A stretch of DNA of 64,000 nucleotides, from contig JXTC01000010.1 of assembly GCA_002914845.1 (NCBI GenBank), positions 520,493 to 584,492 of the forward strand. The letters are read 5' to 3'. Source of the stretch: Trema orientale. Taxonomy: Eukaryota > Streptophyta > Magnoliopsida > Rosales > Cannabaceae. The translations under genes were made by a program, and so were the position numbers. Each line of letters begins with the position of its first letter. Position 1 is the first letter of the stretch. This document shows, piece by piece, positions 33,503-46,125 of this stretch. The notes below the pieces were generated by a model. The model saw nothing but the letters and a program-made list of their open reading frames with translations, was not told the origin of the DNA and searched no databases.

Positions 33503-36500
33503 ATGGCTTGCGTGAAATTGGGGTCAAAGAGTGATGCATTTCAGAGGCAAGGACAGGCCTGGTATGAACCCGACTCATATCTGTTACATAATTTTTCGTA
33601 TATATGCTTGGAATTGCTCTGTTGTTGTAGTTTTTTTTTTTTTTTTTCCTCATCTCTATCTCTCTCTTTTTTCCTTTTTTTTTTTTTTATTTTATTGAAT
33701 GTTCATTTTTTGGTTCAATCTTAGTCTCCCTACCAGTTTAACAAAATAATTTGAGTTAAAATTTGTTAAGCATACTCTCTATATGGTCCTTTTTACTTGG
33801 TATGTACGAATCTCAGTCGAGAAAGCTTCTCGTCAGAGATAGATAGATAGTCTTCTACCAGTTTAACAAAATAATTTGAGTTAAAATTTGTACGAATGAA
33901 TCTCATTCGAGAAAACTGCTAGCCATAGATAGATGTGGGGTGGAGGGAGAGAGATTGATAAGGACTAAGTATCACCTTAAACCAATGATTTTATGTTTTT
34001 AATAGTCACTTTGATCTCTTGAATGTTGGAAACTATGTTGTCTAAATTAATCCCACCTGGTTAATGTTATGGAAAGTATTTTGTTAGTTTATGAACATGT
34101 GTTGTTGCTTTCGGCAGTTTGCTAGGCTATCCTATCACAAACCTAAACCTTTTTCGTTTTTTCATTTTGCTGGGAATCGATAATAATGTAGTACAACTTG
34201 TGTCAGATTTACATTTTAGAAGTATGAGTGGGTTTCTTTTTGTTAATATAACTTGATGGTTTTATTGGATAGTCTGAACTCTGATGTTAGGTGGGTAATT
34301 AGGAGCTTGTTGATTTTACTTTTGAAAATGACCAATTTATTTGATTTTCGGGGCCCAACTTGGTGTAGAAAGTGATGAGTCAAACTGGTTAGCAGGTCAA
34401 ATTATTTTGATTTCTTTGTGTGTGGATAGAATGCATTGTAATTCAGCATCTTTTTATGGTCAATTTGGCTTGAAATTAAAATATTGCTCTTTGATATGGT
34501 CTTCTTCAAAGAGACATTTGAAAGGAATTGCACCAAACTCCTTTACATTTATCACAGATACATTGAATTCATTTACATTACTCGTACTTGTTATCTGAAC
34601 CTCTTCAATGGATGTAACTATTTTAGGTTTTGCTTCACTGGGCTTCCTAGCGATGTTGTTGTTGAGGTTGGCGAGATGTCATTCCATCTTCACAAGGTAT
34701 ATTCTTCGTCTTTTCGTATTAATGTTTTCAGTTCCATATCATGATTTTTGCTGATGGTGTATTGGATTACTTCTCTTGCTTTATGCAGTTAATTTTTGCA
34801 TGAATTTGATCCGGTTTAAATTCAGATTTCTCATTTCAATGCACATTTTATTAGTGACATTTACTGATTGTGTCTTGAACTGAAGGTTATACATTCAATT
34901 TCAGCTTGTTAGTGTCCTTGGTGTATTCATGTTAGACCCTAAGAAACCAAAATTACCATTGTGGATTTGCACTGAACTAACTTGCCCAAATTTTAGGTTA
35001 TTTAATAAGCGGATATCACTATTTTGCGAGTTAGAGACTACTGCTTTTGAACTGGGATTCTTGGATGAATTACTTTTGATTTGCTGCAAATTCAGATTGC
35101 GTGTACCTCTGCTGACATAATTAATTTTTGCCAAAAAACATTGCATTGAGATTTCTCCAATAACTTCATATGAAGGATTGAACAAAAAGAATAAACTTAC
35201 ATGGCTTCCTGTGAAATATGATGTGTCTAGTGTAGAATAGATGATCAGCAACATTACTCACCGTATCCCAGACTAATGATTTCTGAATTAATAAAGAAAT
35301 CCATTTACTCTTATTAGAATACGGATTTTCCCTTTTATGATTCTTTATTTTTTGCTTCCGTTTTTTCCTGTTTTCTTTTTAAACCGTTCTAATATATGAG
35401 GGGTAATTTCTGAAGAATCTTTCTTGTTCCCTTCATGAGCTAACCATTAACTACATGTTTCCACTAGAATGGAGCTGTGTGTTTTAGAATACAGCGCCTG
35501 TAGTTGCTCACAACTTTTATATCTCATTTGATGCAGTTCCCTTTGCTATCAAGGAGTGGGGTTTTGGAAAAATTGATTGCTGAAGCATCTGAAGAAGGGG
35601 AAGAAGGATGTGTTGTAAAGCTCCCAGAAATTCCTGGCGGGGCCAAAACTTTTGAATTGGTAGCCAAGTTCTGTTATGGTGTGAAACTCGAACTTACTGC
35701 ATCAAATGTTGTGTACCTTCGTTGTGCTGCGGAGTGTCTTGAAATGACTGAGGAGTATGGAGAGGGCAATTTAATTACACAGACTGAAGCTTTTATCAAT
35801 CAAGTAGTCCTTCGTAATTGGAAAGATGCTCTAAAAGCACTTCAAACCTGCGATGACATTCTCCCTTATGCTGAAGAACTCAACATTACAAAAAGGTGCA
35901 TCGAGTCACTAGCCACTAAAGCATCTACTGATCCAAATCTGTTCGGGTGGCCTATGAGGGAGCATGGGGGGCCCATGCAGAGCCCTGGTGGAAGTCTCTT
36001 GTGGAATGGTATAAGTACTGGGGCTAGGCCCAAAAATTCAAGTTTAGATTGGTGGTACGAGGATGTATCAACCTTGAGCTTGGCTTTGTATAAGAGATTG
36101 ATTTCTGCCATGGAAACTCGTGGGATCAAACAGGAAATTATTGCGGGATCCATCACTTTTTATGCGAAGAAGTACCTTCCTGGGTTGAATCGACGTCAGG
36201 GATCTGAGTCCAGTAGTCGTCTTGCACCCGTATCTTTGGGGACACCACCATCTGAAGAAGACCAGAAGCTCTTACTGGAAGAGTTTGATAGATTGCTTCC
36301 TTTGCAGAAGGGTCTTGTCCCAACCAAATTTTTATTTGGTCTACTTCGAACTGCAATGATTCTCCGTGCAAATCCTTCCAGCATATCAAATCTGGAGAAA
36401 AGGATTGGCATGCAGCTTGATCAAGCCACTTTAGAAGATCTATTGATGCCCAATTTCTCTAATACCATGGAGACGCTTTATAACGTTGATTGCGTGCAAC

Positions 36501-37725
36501 GGATTTTGGGGCATTTTCTTGCCATGGATCAGATAACTGGTGGGGCATCTCCATGTTCAATTGACGATGGCCAATTGATGGGATCACCTTCACTGACACC
36601 TATAACAATGGTTGCCAAGCTCATTGATGGGTACCTTGCGGAGGTTGCCCCTGATGTTAATCTAAAGCCCTCCAAATTTCAAGAGCTGGCTGCTGCTGTT
36701 CCCGAGTATGCTAGACCTTTGGATGATGGTCTTTATCGTGCTATAGATATATATCTAAAGGTAACATCTATTTCATTGTCTTCGAAAGAAGATGCAAAAC
36801 CTTGTTGTCTTGATGTCTTCTCCTGTGGTGATTATAATTCATTTTAGCACCTGAAATAGTGAAACTGAACTCTTACTTTCTTGTTATCGAACAAACACAT
36901 TTCTACTGGTGTAGATATCTGAACTTCGGTTATGTTTCTGAATTTGGTTGGGCTCTATGCTGTATTTTATGTATTACTCTTTTAGAACATTGCATGGAAG
37001 TTTGCCTCCTCTATGAAATCATTTGTTTTTATCTATAATGAAACCCACTAGTGTGACAGTGAAACCAACCAAATTCATACTTATTTGTTTGTTTTTGATT
37101 TCAAAGTGTGAACCAACCCATTACTACTTAAACTCATTATTTTCCCTTGTGATTTTCTTATCTTCAGTCACACCCATGGTTGGTGGAGTCGGACAGGGAA
37201 CAACTTTGCAGGTTGATGGATTGTCAGAAGCTCTCTGTAGAAGCATGCACCCATGCTGCGCAGAACGAGAGGCTACCCCTTAGAATAGTAGTTCAAGTCC
37301 TCTTCTTCGAGCAGCTTCAGCTGAGGACATCCATTGCTGGCTGCTTTTTGGTCTCAGACAATCTTGATGGGTCAAGACAGTTAAGAAGTGGGTTTGCTGG
37401 AGGATCCAACGAGGGAGGCTGGGCCACAGCTGTGAGGGAGAATCAGGTTTTAAAGGTCGGGATGGATAACATGCGAATGCGGGTGTGTGAGCTCGAGAAG
37501 GAGTGCTCAAACATGAGGCAAGAGATTGAGAAGTTAGGCCGGGTAAAGGGTTCTTCCTCTAGCGCATGGGGCAATGTATCTAAGAAATTTGGGTTCAAAT
37601 TAAAGTCTCAGATGTGCAGTGCTCAAGAGGGATCTGTTAGTAATCAACAGCATGGGCATGGGAAAGTTGAGAAGTTGAAAGAGAGGCATGGAAAGTCCAA
37701 GAAGAACTCCTCTAAGGTTGACTAA
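33503..37725 (+). CDS. BTB/POZ NPH3-family protein (NPH3/RPT2-like)
   Basis: Four exons: 33503-33561, 34627-34696, 35537-36760 and 37168-37725. All introns are GT-AG and all junctions keep frame, giving 636 aa. It starts [20 protein letters not shown], the family's usual N-terminus. A BTB/POZ domain spans about residues 28-130 ([41 protein letters not shown]). The NPH3 domain runs from DWWYEDVS (about residue 214) to about residue 500. A C-terminal coiled coil lies around [18 protein letters not shown], followed by a basic tail. By family knowledge these proteins are substrate adaptors for CUL3 ubiquitin ligases, linked to phototropin signalling and auxin transport at the plasma membrane. The closest match by memory is Arabidopsis At1g30440, whose exact role is less defined. 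No damage was seen. Confidence 0.95.
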
Positions 37726-40079
37726 TAGGATTCTTTTTTATTTTAAGTTCATGATTTTAGGTCAGTCATTTTTTTTTTCTTATTTGAAAAACTCGTTGGT
37801 TCTCTGTGTTTGTATCTGTTTTAGTGGTTTCTTTCTTATGATCATCACCAATGTTGTGTAGTGGATATGGAAAAGATACTCATCATGTAATTTGCTATTC
37901 CATGTAATTGTATTAAAGGTTTAGGTCCGTCTCTTTCTCCCTCTTGTGAGTTAGAAAACCGATTGTTTAAGAGTTGGGATATAACTTGGCAGAGTTGGTA
38001 GTTCAGGAGCTTGGAACTTGTTGTGCTTGACGTGTCTAGCCAATCTCAACACGCCACTAGACAATGGAACCAGAGGATTGTGATGTTTAGATGCGTCCGA
38101 GGTTGGCACGGTCTACATGAACAATTACGTTTACTCGTTTAGGGTGTTGTAGGTGGGATCTACCATAGATAATCACGTGGATTAATAATTAAGAAAAATG
38201 CTGAAAGGTATATACCACATGCTATATTTGCATAACAATTTTATTTTTTTTTAACTTTTATAAAAATGGACTCCTCAAGAGAATTTCATTATTTGAAGTA
38301 AAAAAATTTCAATTATAGCACAACATAAGGATTATAATTTCAAACTCCTTATTTCTTAAAGAAAGAGATGAAAAGTGTATCACAAACACAACAGTAAGAT
38401 TTGTGGGTTGTTATAATTTTCCAGTAGAAGATAACAATGATCACCAACAAACTATTGCCTTCAACATCTGCTCTTAAACTACGTTCTTGGCGGGGTAGAC
38501 TATATAATTCCAACATTAATTGAGATCCACGCCTATTGAAAATAAAAATAACTCATCTGCCTCACATATCTAAATCAAAGAAATAATCTCCTATTCAAGA
38601 TCTGGTAAACCGACTTAAAATCTATACAAAAGGTGGTACTATAAATTAGATCTAGATCTGGACTTATTAGAAAAATGAAAAAATCTCTTAACTCTGTGAG
38701 AGATTAGGAAGAAATATCAGGAAGAAGGAGGAGAACGAGATATAGGAGAGGAGGCCAGAGAAGGAGACAGAGACGCTTCGTCTCCGGCCTCTATGAGAGC
38801 AGCAGTAGAGCTTCTTTTTTGAAAGGGAAAAATATTTGCATTACATTTTTACTGTGTTCTTTACGCTTCTAGTCTATTAGTATGTGTGGTGCTTAATAAG
38901 TATTTCAATAATTAATTATCGTGGACAAAAGAATTTGTCCCTATTCAAAATTCTTGTTTGTACGACTTTACATACTATGTCCGAAGTTTTTCATTATTTG
39001 ACGTTTATAATTATTTGTCACCTAATTTTATTTCTGGACATAATTTGCAACTAATCAAGACTATTCCGTGAATTTTTTCCTTTTCTTGAAAAAAGCTTGT
39101 AATGATATGGACGAAGCTCTTAAAAGAAAAAATGTGTTGAAGATTTTTAGCCATTTTGCATCTATAACTCACCTAAATCATCGATATTAAACGTCAAAGC
39201 TTAATTATACTATTGGTGATTTGTCAGATAGGAGGAATCATATTAATCACATGACATTAGTTGATTTGATTGAGAATTGTACTGAAGCAGTGAAGTTTAT
39301 GGCAATTTTTACTGTTCTCAGAGGGGGAAAAAAAAAGAAAAAGAAAAATTGCGGAGAGAGATGAATGAGCCTTGTCATGGCTTTGCTTCGCAACTTCGCA
39401 AATTACACAAAATTGCATTATATGTCACTGAAATTTGAAATGTCACGGAAGATTAGTGACGAACTTATTATTATTATTTTTTTTTCATATATTATGTTTG
39501 AAGTATTCAAAATGAATGTCTTATAACTTTATTATTATATTGTGTGCGTAACTAGATATACATGGACTTGCCATGCATGAGACAATGATTAGTCAATTTA
39601 TTCTTTTATTATAAGATTGGTATCTTATTATAAACTCAAAATAATGAAATATCCACTTTGATGAGGATGTTATTAAATATATTTACCATTAAAGACCCTG
39701 CCTTTGTTTGAAGTTTATTATTTGTAAGTATACTTCTTCGGAAAGACATGATTTACTCTCTCTTTCTTTTTTTTTTTTCTTTTTTTCCCCCTTAAAGATG
39801 TGTAGCAGCACATTACGAGTGAAAAATAATCCTAGTTGGAGTTTTCTTGGATATTAAGAAAATCATTAGGAAAAGAAATAGTCTAATACAAGTTTCACGC
39901 AAATTATAATTCTTTCCATGACTTTTATTTATGAAAGTTCGAATGGAAAAGTCAAATTAAGTTTCTTTCCAACAAAGTCGAAAAAAGATAAATAACATAA
40001 TTCAATTACAATGAGTTGAATTCAAGCCAATAAATAAATAATTGCAAAGAGTTGAAGCAAAATCGCTAAGACTCAATAA

Positions 40080-40123
<44 letters not shown>

Positions 40124-41043
40124 AATTCAAAAACCACATTAAATATAAATCAAACTTTCATATGTGGGAATTGGGCAAGATTGGTACGTGGTTTGTTCAT
40201 AAAAACTTTCAAATTAAATAATACAAATTAAATATTTCATAGTTAGTTCTTCAATATTTCGTTTCCATCTACTAACTCAAAATTAGTCTTTGTTATCATT
40301 CTATTACCAAATTTTTAAAAATGGAGTGTCAAAAAACTTTCTTAAATGCGGTGCTAATTCGGTAGAGAATTGTACTTGGTGCTATATTTGACATCAAAAT
40401 GTCTAAAAAGTAACTTATTTCGTTCGAAAGGAAACCATTAATTTCAGTAAGGAGATAAAATATCAAAATTTAAGCTTTGACACATTTGATGCCCCAAATA
40501 AAAAGTTACCAAGAAAAAGAATGTTACATAGATATTGTAGATAAAATTGGAGAAAAACTCTATGGTTCAGGTGATGTTAATATTTTTGTTAGCATGACAA
40601 ATTGACAATCCAATATGTTGAAAGTGAAACTTTACGTAGTGTTTGCCAAGACAAAAGTTCATTAAGCTTTACTTTTGTTAAAGAAATATTTTATTTCTCA
40701 AGGCTTGACAAAAACAAATTAGAAAGCTAAAGAGCATTAGTTATAATATTGAACATCATGTGATATGATCATATGACAAATAATTAATTAAGGGGACTTT
40801 TTTTTTTTTTTTTTTTTATAAGTTAGTGCCACTGCCGCACACATTGTTATTATATATTTTTTCTTTTTTATTTTTATCATATCGAAGTGATGTTAAAACT
40901 GTGTTGTTTGACATCATATTAAGCTTATGAAAAACTGCTAAATATTATGTGGTTGTTTATTGTTACTATGATTTGTCAATTAATTACCACGTAAAACAAT
41001 AGGATTTGTATGTCATCATTTATATCAAGTTGTCATAATTGAC
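37726..41043. other. 3' flank and intergenic stretch
   Basis: The NPH3-like 3' UTR probably ends near 37900, after TTGTATTAAAGG. Beyond it there is no recognised gene. The GC-richer patch about 38680-38815 (CT-rich on the minus strand) looks like a leader or captured exon fragment without a readable frame. An (AT)n microsatellite lies at about 40086-40118. Confidence 0.45.
40086..40118. repeat. (AT)n microsatellite
   Basis: About 16 uninterrupted AT units. Confidence 0.95.
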
Positions 41044-41650
41044 TTCTTTTTTTTTTTTTTTCTTTCGAAGGGAAGGATTGGAATTAAATTAAAGATTGGC
41101 AAATTTCACCAAAACAATATTTGAAATACAAATCGGAAAATCTTCTAAACAATATTCTGTTATAGATCTAAGAGATAATTTAGTTAGAAAATGAGCAACC
41201 ATATTCGGACTAGCCTTACGAGATATAAAAAAAAAAAAACAATTTGCAAGTAAAGAAAGGTAATGCCCAATATCAAGAATAATGGAGTCGTCAAAACCAA
41301 CAAGAGATCCCGAATTAATAATCTCGATAGCATTGTTGGCATCAGACTCAACAAATTTAACACGAAACCACTTTCAAAAGCAAACCTCTGAGGCTTTCAC
41401 GCATTAGTAGCTAGCATGCAGCTCAACAACATGAGGATTAAAAAGATCCATGAATTTTTAGAGGTAGAACACACACCACTCCACAACGTCACTCCATTAG
41501 AGTTGAAGTGCCAAAGCATCTTATCCTCGCTAGATAAAAAATTTCTATTATTAAGGAAGGCTCTCAATACAATGCCTATCAATAGGAAAGAAAATCTGGC
41601 TAATGAAATGTGTATTCCACGTCTAATTTACAATAATATATTGACATATG
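41044..41650 (-). mobile_element. LINE 3' remnant (RNase H-like domain) on the minus strand
   Basis: Minus-strand reading gives the LINE linker phrase DKMLWHFNSNG near 41520. It is followed by the RNase H-like domain, with VKFVESDANNAIEIINSG and SRKASPNMVAHFLTKLS between about 41370 and 41180. The 3' end is marked by CCCTTCGAAAGAAA and a poly(A) tract, seen on the + strand as the T run at 41046-41061. The 3' end resembles that of the LINE fragment ending at 24342, so the two belong to one family. It is 5' truncated with frameshifts. Confidence 0.7.
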
Positions 41651-43084
41651 TATTTAAGATAGAATTGGTTAATGAATAATGATCCTGGATAAGTTTAATA
41701 TTAGCTGATAAATCAATGCTTAGACATTATTTATTCAAAAAAAAAAAAAAAAAAAAACGGCTCAACATCGATATATGGATAATATATATACACATAAATA
41801 TAAAATGTAATTTTGTGTTTTGTCAAAAAAAAAAAAAAGAGAAAATAAAAGAAGAACTCACACCCTTTCATTTACATTATTCAAATTTTTTGTTTGTGTT
41901 TTTCTGTATCTAATTTCACCATGTCTATGTATATAGTCAAAATTAAAGTTCACGCTTTTACTTTTTAAAATCAGATAACGTCATATCGGAAAAATGAATT
42001 TTTGATGAGACAAAAAATATGAAAGAATATCATAAATAACTTTGTATTTTATATTTAAAAGAAATACTTAAAACAAAAATAGCCAAATTAGTTTAACCAA
42101 GTAGGCCATTATTTTTTACAACTAGCCTTGTAATGTAACCATCAATTATAAGATTACCTTTAATATAAAATCGCCAATACCCAAATCCTACAATACTGTT
42201 ATGCAAATTGCTAAGTAGGCCCTGTTAGGTATAGGACTCTAAACCTTATGGGAGAGGGGTAAAATTGCCTATAGTAGTTTGTGGATAATATTTAAGTTCT
42301 TTTTAAATGATCAAGTGACATAACACTTTCATTGTTATTTGTTTATTTTTTGGGTTGGGGGAGTGGGGTTTGAACTTAAAGCATCTTTTATGGACATGGT
42401 ATATTTCATAACAATGCTAAATTTTAGTTTATTTGACCAAAAGCTGTATCCCTAATGGCATTGTTATATTTAGCATAATTTTTTAGCATATACTATTGTT
42501 TTGCAAATAATACATGCTCAATTTTAGTATGAGTTATTTCCATTGTAACATATGATAAAATTTATATTACTGCTAATTTACAATATTGTCATTATCGCAT
42601 GTGTAAAAAGTTACAATATTGTTATTATTTTAAATTTTAAATATGTACACATTTTATAATATGGTCAAATTTGATACATATTACATTTTTTATTTTTTAT
42701 TAAATTATATCTTCGATTTTATTACCCCTAATTTCTATAAATTAAAGCTTTCATTCACTACTTATATATTCATGAAACAAATAAAATAGAAGAATCACAA
42801 GTGTGAGGAAAGTGTGAAAAATCATTCATACTTAGTAGGTGAAGTAGAGTTTTATGATTAGTAATTAAATGGTAAAATAATAACATTATTTTAAGTATGC
42901 ATGTATTGGAACAAAATCCAAAAAGTGTATACTAAATTTGATGTGTCATACTAAATTTAGTATTAGTACATATTTTTAACATGAGTATATTGAAGATGGA
43001 TGATCTTATAGTCTCTAGATTAGAAGAAATGTTGTTACCATACCTATGACCAGGTGATATAACACTTTATAAACAAAAATATAT
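41651..43084. other. AT-rich intergenic stretch
   Basis: Poly(A) runs occur at 41739-41757 and 41826-41837. No gene was recognised; the short frames here are low complexity. Confidence 0.45.
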
Positions 43085-45043
43085 GGCCCCGTTTGGTTCA
43101 CTCATTTGAATGGATGTATTTAAATGGAACTTGTTGAATGGGTTATAATTAGAATTAGAGACATTTGAATCGAAATAAAATAGAATGAGGTATAATTAGA
43201 AGGAGAAATTGCGGCAAAAGTCTCTTTTTTTAGTCGTAATTTACACTTATATACCTAATCTTTTTTTCTGATGGCAATAATACCTTCCGTCTAAATTTTG
43301 TAGCAACCGTTTGTTTTCTCTGTTAAGTGCCATCTCAAATGACACATGTCAAACTCTACGAGGTATTATGCTATTTTTAAAACATAAAAAAATTATGAAA
43401 ATTAAGAAAATGAAAAATAAATGAAATAAAATGAGAAGAAAAAAAGAAAAAAGTTAAAAACTCTCTTCTTCTCCACACACACTCTCTCGAATCTTCTTCT
43501 CCAAAATCTACCATTAATCTCTGTAAATTTTTGCAATTTTGACGAGTTTATATGGAGAAGATGGCGAGTGGGGTTTTTATTTCTTGTTGTTTCTGCAAAA
43601 ATTTAGGGGGTGAGGATTCTGATTTTTGATAGAGAGCAATAGAAGATTTTAATGGCGGATTCTGATTTTGAACCGGTAGCATTGAGCCATTACGCCGTGA
43701 GCCAAGCCAAGATCCTATTATAGAACTATAATTGTAGTTCTTTGTTTTCTCTGGTTGAATCTTCACATGGGTTTTTCTCTTTGGTACGGAACAAAGTACC
43801 TCTTTTGACTGTTTCGTCATGGCGATGATGGTTTTTTTTTTAATCCTCAATTGGGGTCATTGGTTTTGACTGAGTCTTTCCTATTTGGTGTGGAACCGTG
43901 GCAAGATACCCATTCTTGCCATTAATGGTCTTTGTTTGAAGCTGCTTATTGTTCATATTGGAAACCTGTGGTCTTGCTCACAATAATCATGATTTTGATC
44001 TGACATTAAAGCACTACAAATATGGGTTTTGGTTGTTGGGCCGAAATTTGTAGATTTTGGTTATTAGGCCAAAATTATAACAGAATTTGTATATTAAATC
44101 ACTACCATTTTCAAGCTTTTCGGGCCAAATTTGGTTGTTGATTTGGTAGTTTTTCTCTAGTTTTTCTCAACTTTCTTAATGTTATTTTCTTTTACCTTTT
44201 AATTTATTGGGACTTTTCTTATGGGTTTGAATCTTGAATATGACTAATTGTAGATTAATGAATTGGAATTCGAGGGAAAGAAGACACTTGTCCTTTCGGT
44301 ATCTATAATTTTATATGTACATTTGAATCTATGAGTTTAGTTTTGTTACAAATTTAGTACCGTTTTGACTGAAAATATATATAACCTTGGTATATAATTC
44401 ATGTCGACTCTCCATCCTCTCCACACGAACTTGTCAAAATTGCAGTAATTTGCAGAGACTAATGGTAGATTTTGGAGAAGAACATATCGAGAGAGAGAGA
44501 GCGAGTGGAGAGGAAGAGGACTTTTTCAGGTTTTAACTTTATTCAATTAGTCTTTTTTTACTTTCTTTCTTCTTTTTTTTTTTCCTTATTTCATTTATTT
44601 TTATTTTTCTAATTTTAAAAAATGGAATAATACCTCATAGAGTGACATGTGTCCTCTGAGGTGGCACTTAACGAAGAAAACAAACGGTTGCTACAAAATT
44701 TGGACGGAAGGTATTATTACTGTCAGAAAAAAAGATTGGATATATAAGTGTATATTTCGACTAAGGAAAGGGACTTTTGCCGCAATTTTCCCTAATTAGA
44801 ATAAGAGACATTAAAATGGACCATTCAAAAATACCTCCTAGGCTCCATTCTCATACTAAGACACAAAAAACTCATTTTAATAGTTGATGTGACTGATGAA
44901 CTATCTGAATGGAAAACTAATATTGAAACAAATATTCATTCTAAAAGACCAGTTGAATGAAAAAACTGTAATTATTGAAACAAACACTCATTCCAATGAG
45001 TTTTTCATTTGAATGGAATAGAATGAGTGAAACAAACGGGACC
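43085..45043. mobile_element. MITE (about 359 bp) split by a later MULE insertion
   Basis: The left end GGCCCCGTTTGGTTCACTCATT and the reversed right end GGTCCCGTTTGTTTCACTCATT match at 20 of 22 positions. The flank TATAT is present on both sides. The GG.CCCGTTTG ends resemble Harbinger/Tourist-type or hAT-type MITEs; the short TAT or TATAT duplication does not settle which. Removing the nested element and one copy of its target duplication restores a continuous element of about 359 bp. Confidence 0.7.
43202..44792. mobile_element. long-TIR Mutator-like element, 1591 bp, perfect 9-bp TSD
   Basis: The terminal inverted repeats span about 43202-43568 and 44402-44792 (roughly 370-390 bp). They start GG(A/G)(G/A)AAATTGCGGCAAAAGTC and are about 80% alike by eye. 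The identical 9-bp flanks TAATTAGAA at 43193-43201 and 44793-44801 are diagnostic of the Mutator superfamily. The unique centre (about 43570-44400) has no recognisable transposase. Its one open frame on the minus strand (43548-43850) overlaps the TIR and has no known domain. The element is inserted within a MITE. Confidence 0.85.
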
Positions 45044-46125
45044 TATATGTATCCAAATAATAAAGTAAAATTCATGCATGCAAGCTTAACTTGATAGTAA
45101 TCACACAAATTCCGTACTCTATTTTTTGTTAAAAAAAACATATATATGAAAAGTAAAATTCAATTTAGGTAATTTTATTAATTTTATCAATTTCTTTGAT
45201 TTAAATTCATTGTAGTTATCAATTTATCCAATTTAGGTTATTTGAAAGAGAGAGTTTATCCTCTTTCTAAGGATCTTATAGCAAAATGATCAAGTTTTAG
45301 GCCCATTTTAACTAAATATTTATTTTTCAAATATTGTAGCAAAATAACCTTTATATTTATATTAATATATATACCAAATATAGAATATGATTATTATAAC
45401 AAATGTAAAAATTAATATACTCAATATATAAACTAGAGTTGGTATATATCTAAATATACTATACATATTTGACCATTTGGATATAAAAAGAAAAGAAATA
45501 GACATTTATTAAAACAAAGTGTAAAAAATGAAGGAACACTCTAATTTCCCTCTCCTCTCTTTCTCTCTCTCTCTTCTTTTTTCTCTTTTTTTTCTTCCTC
45601 TAAAATTAAAAAAAAAAAAAATTGAAAGAGTGCTTTATATTTCTTAAAACACACCTAGTTTTTTAAAACAAAGTTGAAAGAAATTGAAAGAGAGAGGGGC
45701 AAACTGTGACCCCTTTGGCCTTTGGAAGAGTTTTAAGCGCGTGATGTAAAACAGAATAATATAAAATAAAAAACGACATAGCAACATAGCATTAGCGGGG
45801 GCCTGTGTTCTGTGACTGTCTTTCTTCTATACTTCTTCCATTTTTTTCAATTCAAAGACGTCTCTTTCTTTTTGTCCTCTCCGAATTTTCTTCGACAAAT
45901 TTCGTCTTTATATTACGAATTTATTAATTATTTCAATTAGTTACTTCTCATACTTTCTTTCTCCCACCAAAAAAAAAAAAAAAAAAAAGATTCAAATCCA
46001 TTTTTCGGGTTCGGATTTGGATCTCCCCAGTTCGGGATCTCATATCACTGCGAATCTGAGAATTTTCCCGGAAAACAAAATTTTCCAGGAAAAAGAGAAG
46101 ATTGTATCGGAATCGGATCGGAGAA
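45044..46125 (+). promoter_or_regulatory. upstream region and 5' leader of the CCC gene
   Basis: AT-rich DNA gives way at about 45700-46125 to a CT-rich, less AT-rich stretch typical of a plant promoter and leader. An A run at 45969-45988 lies within the likely 5' UTR. No TATA box could be assigned with confidence. Confidence 0.35.

Noticed and set aside
35504-36847. Single 447-aa ORF as the NPH3 gene
   Set aside because: It begins with TTG in intron sequence and runs past the exon 3 donor into the next intron. The spliced four-exon model matches the family end to end.
43548-43850. 100-aa minus-strand frame in the Mutator-like element
   Set aside because: It overlaps the terminal inverted repeat, has no domain, and its codon pattern looks like non-coding sequence.
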